Shown here: one piece after another, positions 14,601 to 19,884 of the stretch
Layout: each line of letters begins with the position of its first letter
Numbering within the stretch: the stretch's first letter is position 1
DNA from: Moraxellaceae bacterium
GTDB taxonomy: Bacteria > Pseudomonadota > Gammaproteobacteria > Pseudomonadales > Moraxellaceae
Direction: 5' to 3'
DNA length: 19,884 nucleotides
Assembly: GCA_014378805.1 (NCBI GenBank)
Contig: JACMMY010000010.1
Span: forward strand, 1 to 19,884
Made by a program: the position numbers and the translations under genes
Notes under the pieces: model-generated
The model's input: only the letters and a program-made list of their open reading frames with translations
Database searches by the model: none
Told to the model about the DNA's origin: nothing

Positions 14601-16286
14601 TTAAGGTTGGATGGGTGTCGTTTGACCCGTAATAAACACATCAAAATTACGTTCCTCACGAATCGGTTTCAAATCGCCTAAAGACTCTATTTTTAGTTGC
14701 TTCGGTACCAGAATCATCATCTCCTCGCGGTTTTTGATCCGTGTATCTAAGTCGCTATCATTCCACAATAAATAACTCTGTTGTGGCTCAAAGCGTAAGC
14801 CATCTTTGATCTGCGCTGCGCCATTGTCACCTTCAACCGTTGCCCAATCTTCAACCCAGTAAGTGGGTTGCTTACGATTCAACATGAATGGAATGTCGTA
14901 GTAATAGCGATGAAAGAAGACCAACGGCATATCTGGTTTTAGATCGCTGACAAACGCCATCTGATCATCACTGGTTTTATGGTCGAGCCATTTCACCAGC
15001 AAGGTAATACTTGAGCACATCAATAAGCTAGATAACAAAGTGACTTGAATCGCAGTCAATTTGTTTTGATAAAGTTTCCAACCAATCACACCGACGCTGA
15101 TGATCAAGACCAGTGCTAAACCGAACAGCTCAAACAACTCATTGCCGATCAATTGGCTCGCTGTTTTTGGTATGTATGGAATGGCCAACAAGGTCATGCC
15201 AATGAACGCAACCAAAACCAGACTGCTCCAGTTTTTTAACTTTTCACGAAAAAAACCAGCGGCACTAGACGTGTTGAACATGTTATGCAGAACCATTGCC
15301 AGATAAATCGCCAGCGGTGGTGTAACAGGCAAAATATAACCTGCGAGTTTAGAAGGCGGAATCGAGAAAAACACAGTCACCGAAATCGTCCACCAGACTA
15401 ACAACCAAAAGACTGATTTATTGAGTAATATCTTTGCGGTTTTCCACGAATATTGTGTGCCAATTAACAGCAACCACGGCAAGAAGCTAATGACTAAGCA
15501 ACCGACATAGAACAGCACGGGTTGTTTGTTGTTGAAGCCTGTACCACCAAAACGGTCAAATTGTTGTTCAACAAAGAAATAATGTAAAAAATTTGGGTAT
15601 TTTTGCTGTGCGAAATACAGCCAAGGCGACACAATCGCGAGAAATAAAATGATACCGAACGGATGCAATAGGGCGGGAATTCGACGCCAATTGCCTGAAA
15701 AAATCAACCATGGTAAAAGAATCATGCCAGGGATCAAGACGCCAATCAAACCTTTTGACAACAGCGCCAGTGCCGCGGCGAGATACCCTAGATAGAGGCT
15801 TTTCTTCTCATTTTTTAAGGTGTAATCCGCGAAGGCAAAGACTGTCAACGAAATCCATGATGCAACTAATAAATCGTGGTTAACGTATTGGCTGCTACCA
15901 TAGAACAGGAAGCTCGTCGCCAGTACGAGCACGCTGGTGCGCGCGAGTGATTGACTGATCTTCGCCTCGGCATGTCGTGACACAAACCAAAATACACTGA
16001 GCAGCATCACCATCCCAGCAAACACGGGTACCAAACGCATCACCCAAATATGCGGGCCAAATACCTCCATCAGGCCGCCACCCAACCAATGCAATAGCGG
16101 TGGTTTATGGAAGAATGGAATGCCATTAATCCGTGGGGTCAGCCAATCGCCTGACGCAACCATCCAACGTGTAATGTCGCCATATCGACCCTCATCGGGC
16201 ACAGCTAGTTGGCGAATACTGGCGGCAAAGCCGAGCCAGAGCGCAATCACAATAAAAAAAACTTTATTTGAACGGATCGAAAACAT
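14601..16286 (-). CDS. ArnT/FlmK-type membrane glycosyltransferase
   Basis: A 561-residue polytopic inner-membrane enzyme of the PMT/ArnT superfamily (GT83-like), which moves a sugar from undecaprenyl phosphate to an acceptor on the periplasmic side. The first periplasmic loop carries the family signature: AVPDEGRYGDITRWMVASGD with D31 and E32, then GIPFFHKPPLLHWL with K61. About a dozen hydrophobic helices follow, and a soluble periplasmic domain occupies roughly the last 150 residues. It is the last gene of a four-gene operon with a YdjC deacetylase, a DPM-like transferase and GtrA, so an amino sugar such as galactosamine on lipid A phosphate is the likely product. The acceptor is inferred from context. 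Confidence 0.88.
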   Translation of the reverse strand: MFSIRSNKVFFIVIALWLGFAASIRQLAVPDEGRYGDITRWMVASGDWLTPRINGIPFFHKPPLLHWLGGGLMEVFGPHIWVMRLVPVFAGMVMLLSVFWFVSRHAEAKISQSLARTSVLVLATSFLFYGSSQYVNHDLLVASWISLTVFAFADYTLKNEKKSLYLGYLAAALALLSKGLIGVLIPGMILLPWLIFSGNWRRIPALLHPFGIILFLAIVSPWLYFAQQKYPNFLHYFFVEQQFDRFGGTGFNNKQPVLFYVGCLVISFLPWLLLIGTQYSWKTAKILLNKSVFWLLVWWTISVTVFFSIPPSKLAGYILPVTPPLAIYLAMVLHNMFNTSSAAGFFREKLKNWSSLVLVAFIGMTLLAIPYIPKTASQLIGNELFELFGLALVLIISVGVIGWKLYQNKLTAIQVTLLSSLLMCSSITLLVKWLDHKTSDDQMAFVSDLKPDMPLVFFHRYYYDIPFMLNRKQPTYWVEDWATVEGDNGAAQIKDGLRFEPQQSYLLWNDSDLDTRIKNREEMMILVPKQLKIESLGDLKPIREERNFDVFITGQTTPIQP

Positions 16287-16301
16287 GATGTCTCTACTGT
16301 T

Positions 16302-16718
16302 TTATTTGCTGCGAGTGCCAGCAGTGTTGAACGCGAATTGGCGACTCAGGATAAAGGTGGATATAGCCGTTAAAATGATAATAAAAGGCAAGCCAAGTGC
16401 CATGCTGATCTTGGTGAAATGCAGCATAAGGAGAAGCAGTGATTCATTCAAGATAAAACCAAGGACGGCGACCAAAATAAAACGAGGCAAGGTTTGCTGA
16501 TGTGAGACATCTCCCGCATCAAAACTAAAGTAACGATGTCCAAAATAGCTGACCCAAAAAGCAATGACGAAGGCAATTAAATTGGCCCATGCCGCTGAAA
16601 AATGACTGTTGGTTAAGTAAATCGCAATGCCATAATGGGTGATTGCGGCGATGACACCGATCACGCCAAAGCGCATAAGCTGACCAATCGTTTCGGCCAA
16701 CGATTTTTGCTTAGTCAT
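16302..16718 (-). CDS. GtrA-family membrane protein
   Basis: A 138-residue protein with four hydrophobic helices, starting IGQLMRFGVIGVIAAITHYG and continuing with AWANLIAFVIAFWVSYFGHRYFSF, a GtrA/DPMS signature block. GtrA-like proteins are thought to help flip or handle polyprenyl-linked sugars made by the neighbouring GT2 enzyme. It lies 18 bases after the GT2 stop and 15 bases before the ArnT-like gene. Confidence 0.9.
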   Translation of the reverse strand: MTKQKSLAETIGQLMRFGVIGVIAAITHYGIAIYLTNSHFSAAWANLIAFVIAFWVSYFGHRYFSFDAGDVSHQQTLPRFILVAVLGFILNESLLLLMLHFTKISMALGLPFIIILTAISTFILSRQFAFNTAGTRSK

Positions 16719-16736
16719 TTTGCTGACTCAATTTGT

Positions 16737-17762
16737 TTAGTCATCGTGTGCGGCTACTTTTGATTCAGGTTTTACATGGAGTGTAGGCATTGCATCAGTC
16801 GCTTGCATTTCGTGAGCAAGTGGTGGATTTTTTTGGTCAAATTCACGGGCAACAATATATTTGGGGCGACCTTTGGTTTCATTATAGATGCGCGCAATGT
16901 ATTCACCGAGGACGCCGATAAATAAGAGCTGGATGCCACCAAGTAGCATCATACCCGCCGCGAGCGTTGTCCAGCCTGGCAGCTTTGTGCCATCGATCAG
17001 TGCATCACAGGTAATAAATGTACCGTAACCCAGTGCAATTAACGCGATGAATGCACCTAGAAAAATACAAATTCGGAGCGGTAAATCAGAGAAAGCCGTC
17101 AATCCTGTTAATGCCAGTCCAGTCAAACGTTTCCAATTAAAGTTCGATTCACCCGCATGTCGTTCCGCCTCAGTGAAATGAACCCCAATGCTGCGAAAAC
17201 CAACCCACGCGTACAATCCTTTCATATAGAGCGTCCGCTCTGGCAAATCACTCAATGCTTCAACCACACGACGATCCATTAAACGGAAGTCGCCCGCATC
17301 GGCAGGAATATCTATCGAAGATGCTTTATTCATCAACCAATAGAATTTACGCGTCAAAAATTGCTTAATTTGTCCTTCGGTTTTACGGTCACGAATGCCA
17401 TAAACCATGTCGTAACCACTCCGCCACAAGTCCAGCATGGTGGCAACTGCACTGATTGGATGTTGAAAATCTGCGTCAATCAGTAACGCGACATTGCCAC
17501 TGACCTGATCTAGTCCAGCGCTAATGGCGGCTTCTTTGCCAAAGTTACGCGATAACGCCAAAACCTTGAGCGGGTAGTGCGCTAACAAGGGTTGTAAGGA
17601 TGCCAAGGTATTGTCTTTACTCCCATCATCGACCACGATGAACTCGAAACGCACACCCAGTTCAGTGAGATTTTTCGCCAGCGCAGGAATAAAGAGCGGA
17701 ATATTTTCAGCTTCGTTATAAGCTGGAATCACACAAGAGATCAATGGATTTTCACGTGACAT
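16737..17762 (-). CDS. GT2 polyprenyl-phosphate glycosyltransferase (GtrB/ArnC/FlmF type)
   Basis: A 341-residue enzyme that transfers a sugar from a nucleotide donor to undecaprenyl phosphate on the cytosolic face. The GT-A domain begins SCVIPAYNEAENIPLF; nucleotide and metal motifs are VVDDGSKDNT (D45, D46) and DADFQHP (D96, D98). RNFGKEAAISAGLD and DAGDFRLMDRRVVEAL are family blocks. Two C-terminal helices (IFLGAFIALIALGYGTF, TLAAGMMLLGGIQLLFIGVLGEYIARI, quoted in blocks) anchor it. Its ATG follows the deacetylase stop with no gap (TAA-ATG), suggesting tight coupling. In Francisella the equivalent FlmF2 makes undecaprenyl-phosphate-GalNAc, which NaxD then deacetylates. Confidence 0.92.
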   Translation of the reverse strand: MSRENPLISCVIPAYNEAENIPLFIPALAKNLTELGVRFEFIVVDDGSKDNTLASLQPLLAHYPLKVLALSRNFGKEAAISAGLDQVSGNVALLIDADFQHPISAVATMLDLWRSGYDMVYGIRDRKTEGQIKQFLTRKFYWLMNKASSIDIPADAGDFRLMDRRVVEALSDLPERTLYMKGLYAWVGFRSIGVHFTEAERHAGESNFNWKRLTGLALTGLTAFSDLPLRICIFLGAFIALIALGYGTFITCDALIDGTKLPGWTTLAAGMMLLGGIQLLFIGVLGEYIARIYNETKGRPKYIVAREFDQKNPPLAHEMQATDAMPTLHVKPESKVAAHDD

Positions 17763-18614
17763 TTACAGCTCTCCTGGTCGCTTTGCCGCAAAGTGTGTGA
17801 ATGCGATGTAACGATCCGCACAATCCTGACCAAATTGGTCGGATTGAAAGTAATTATATTCGCGAACGCGCGCCTGAGCGATGGTATCTGTTTTATCCGA
17901 TGTATCGATACCTGGGTGGCACATGATGAGTAGACTATGCTGAACATCTTCTGGTGTTGTTGGTTTATCATTACTGACCGAGTCCAGCCAATGATGCATC
18001 AGTTTTGAGTATGGTCTTGCGTAACTGAAGTCGTAGACACCCGCAAAACGCGCATTTTGCCGAAAATGTAGTTCATTGCATGATTCTGCGAGCCTATGCG
18101 CTCCGAGCAGCGCCAATGATTTACTTTTAATAAAAAAATGAGGCGTGACGATCGTCTGGCTCAGATTACGTATCCAGCCACTATACCCTTTGTTGGTTAA
18201 AAAAGTTAAAAGCACATCGCGAATGACTGGAAACTGGTGAATATGCTGATGACCATCAATAAAGTCAGGTGCACGTCCCATCACATCAATAAATCTTTGC
18301 CACTGATACGACAGGGTTTGTTGAATTTTCGCCTCAGAAAGCCTTCTAAACCAAGCATTCAGCATTAAGTTGCCGAGCGGCATAAACAACTTCTCATCGG
18401 AAAAATGATGAGTAATATTAAAATGTAAGCCAACCTGTGTCTGAGGGCGAGCGTTTTTTACTTCACGCAGTTGTGCGCCATGTATTGCCCAGTCTGGCGC
18501 TTGGGTCATACATGACGTGGCTTGTATCCGGCCGCTTTTAAGTAAGTGCAAAATTGCCTGACTAATTGGTGTGTTGAGCGCGTAATCGTCAGCGCAAAAG
18601 AAAACAGTAGACAT
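17763..18614 (-). CDS. YdjC/ChbG-family carbohydrate deacetylase (NaxD-like)
   Basis: A 283-residue metal-dependent deacetylase of the YdjC/ChbG/HpnK family. The expected metal and catalytic residues are present: FCADDYALN with D9 and D10, VGLHFNITHH with H64, and FIDGHQHIHQFP with H122, H124 and H126. ICNHPG-type region reads MCHPGID near residue 230. In Francisella and Acinetobacter, NaxD deacetylates undecaprenyl-phosphate-GalNAc so that galactosamine can be added to lipid A. Adjacency to a GT2 and an ArnT-like gene here supports that role over chitooligosaccharide (ChbG) or hopanoid (HpnK) substrates. It is the first gene of the operon. No clear ribosome binding site precedes ATG 18614. 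Confidence 0.85.
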   Translation of the reverse strand: MSTVFFCADDYALNTPISQAILHLLKSGRIQATSCMTQAPDWAIHGAQLREVKNARPQTQVGLHFNITHHFSDEKLFMPLGNLMLNAWFRRLSEAKIQQTLSYQWQRFIDVMGRAPDFIDGHQHIHQFPVIRDVLLTFLTNKGYSGWIRNLSQTIVTPHFFIKSKSLALLGAHRLAESCNELHFRQNARFAGVYDFSYARPYSKLMHHWLDSVSNDKPTTPEDVQHSLLIMCHPGIDTSDKTDTIAQARVREYNYFQSDQFGQDCADRYIAFTHFAAKRPGEL

Positions 18615-18910
18615 AAGTTTTTAGTCAAACATTGTTAAATAGATTCAAATGTTCTTGAAGGGTAACACAATATTTTTAACAACTATTTTCGATTTAATCA
18701 ATTTTATGAAATTTGATTTTAGATTACCAATTAAAAATACAAAATTTCTATACATATCACATTGATTGGTTCATACAAACTTAGCGGAGACATGGATTAA
18801 ATGGCCACCCTAAAAAACTTTATTCTCATCATTCATTCAATTTTTTAAGTATAATTTTATGACTGCTATAAATGAGCTGTGGTGAGTTATCTTTTTTATG
18901 AGAGAAGCTT
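18615..18910. promoter_or_regulatory. AT-rich divergent region upstream of the deacetylase operon and the CDF gene
   Basis: Nearly 300 bases without a gene. For the plus-strand CDF gene, two -10 candidates are visible: TATAAT at 18850-18855 and an extended TGCTATAAA at 18864-18872; neither has a good -35. For the minus-strand operon no convincing promoter was found. I looked for a PmrA-type direct repeat (TTAA pairs five bases apart), because this pathway is PmrA-controlled in Acinetobacter, and saw none with correct spacing. Confidence 0.35.
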
Positions 18911-19884
18911 ATGAATGATTCGCACCACCACGAACACAATCATCATCCACAAGAGACCAAAAATGAAGGTCGTCTGTGGATTGTGCTTTCACTGACCAGT
19001 ATTTTTCTAATGGCAGAAGTGCTTGGTGGCTTGGGCACACAGTTTGGCATTGTTGTCGGATGCGGCGCATGTATCAACCGATGCTGCAGCGATTGCAATT
19101 GCGATTATAGCGATCCGGGTTGGACGGCGTCCTGCGGATGATCAGCGCACCTATGGTTATTACCGTTTTGAGATTTTGGCAGTTATTTTAAATGCCCTGC
19201 TGTTGTTTGCGGTAGCTGTCTATATTTTGTATGAAGCCTACTTACGTATTTCAAATCCGCCTGCTGTGCACTCAATCGGAATGCTTGTAATTGCAACTAT
19301 GGGTTTAATCGTTAATCTCATTTGTATGAAAATTATTTCGGGCGACCACGACAGTCTCAATATGAAAGCGGCCTATCTAGAAGTACTTGCAGATACGATG
19401 GCATCCATAGGTGTAATTATGGGTGCTGTGGTTATTTACTTGACCCAATGGTGGTGGGTCGATTCGATTGTTGCGCTTGGAATTGGATTATGGGTTCTGC
19501 CTCGAACATGGTGCCTTCTCAAACAGGGTGTCCATATCTTGTTGGAAGGTGTACCCGATGGGCTAAATATTAAAGAAATCAACAATGCTTTAGTTCAAAT
19601 CGATGGTGTAGAAAGCATTCATGACTTACATGTCTGGTCGTTAACGGTAAGAAAAGTTTCGTTGACTGCACACTTAGTCTGTCCACAGCGTTCAATGCAA
19701 GAGGTGCTGGAAGATGCCATGGATTTATTGGCAAAACGCTTTTCGATTTATCACGTCTCGATTCAATGCGAAGAGCACAGTTGTGCGATGAGTCGTCCAG
19801 AAATAGAACATTATCAAGAGGCCGAAGTGTCCGTTTACGAATACTCGCATACAAGTTCACGCACGCAGTCTCATCCTTCTCAAC
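18911..19884 (+). pseudogene. CzcD-type cation diffusion facilitator gene, frameshifted, runs off the window
   Basis: The family product exports Zn, Co or Cd from the cytosol. Frame one starts at ATG 18911 (MNDSHHHEHNHHPQE, a His-rich N-terminus) and gives the first helix, but after GGLGT (codon 19037-19039) it leaves the family. The frame starting at 19041 continues SLALLSDAAHVSTDAA, IAIAIIAIRVGRRPADD, YYRFEILAVILNALLLF and YLEVLADTMASIGVI, open to the window end. Family proteins read TNSLALLSDAAH here, so the Asn codon has lost two bases (aca-c-agt). Metal residues H and D in both motifs are intact, with the Glu of CzcD-type YLEV. It is either a real pseudogene or a sequencing error at 19040; the rest of the gene looks well preserved. 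Confidence 0.85.

Noticed and set aside
18615..18910. PmrA-type direct repeat upstream of the lipid A-type operon
   Set aside because: TTAA-containing elements occur but not with five-base spacing; AT-rich background explains them.

Overview
The window reads as chromosomal DNA of a gammaproteobacterium. The ftsA-ftsZ-lpxC order at the left edge, followed by a DUF721/DciA gene and an M23 peptidase, is the gammaproteobacterial division and cell-wall cluster tail. Protein style (FtsZ C-terminus, PF10118 hydrolase next to an ornithine-type AraC regulator, lipid A modification genes) suggests Moraxellaceae or a close relative. That family placement is inference; no rRNA is present.

Layout. 1-4304: 3' end of ftsA, ftsZ, lpxC, then dciA on the minus strand diverging from a secreted M23 peptidase. 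4496-6267: a YcgN-type Cys-cluster protein converging on a minus-strand pair (CBS-domain protein, glutathione transferase). 6432-9444: a complete bufferin/HvfABCD-type copper-peptide locus. It has a secreted Cys-rich precursor (bufA/hvfA type), a DUF692 multinuclear-iron enzyme (bufB) and a DUF2063 partner (bufC) on the minus strand, and a DoxX-family membrane protein (bufD) on the plus strand. 9476-11153: a minus-strand operon of an ECF sigma factor, a short zinc-binding anti-sigma factor and an AbiJ-NTD/HEPN-like gene. 11425-14459: truB, a PF10118 diiron-type hydrolase and a divergent AraC regulator. 14601-18614: a four-gene minus-strand operon (YdjC/NaxD-type deacetylase, polyprenyl-phosphate glycosyltransferase, GtrA protein, ArnT/FlmK-type glycosyltransferase) that looks like a lipid A amino-sugar modification pathway. 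18911-19884: a CzcD-type cation efflux gene with an apparent frameshift, running off the window.

The most interesting part is 6432-11153. The divergent region between the precursor gene and the DoxX gene carries two oppositely oriented copies of one bipartite motif, TGTAAY-N16-NGTCTA. This has the look of an ECF sigma promoter (AAC in the -35, GTC in the -10). The neighbouring ECF sigma/ZAS anti-sigma pair is the obvious candidate to read both, which would make sigma, anti-sigma, precursor, maturases and DoxX one metal- or redox-responsive module. A HEPN ribonuclease-like gene sits at the end of the sigma operon. A hairpin between the precursor and maturase genes could set a high precursor:enzyme ratio. 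Bufferin/HvfA systems have been described, so the novelty lies in this precursor architecture, the ZAS-type control and the HEPN neighbour.

No rRNA, tRNA, CRISPR array, insertion sequence or prophage gene was recognised. No gene-free stretch exceeds 300 bases.
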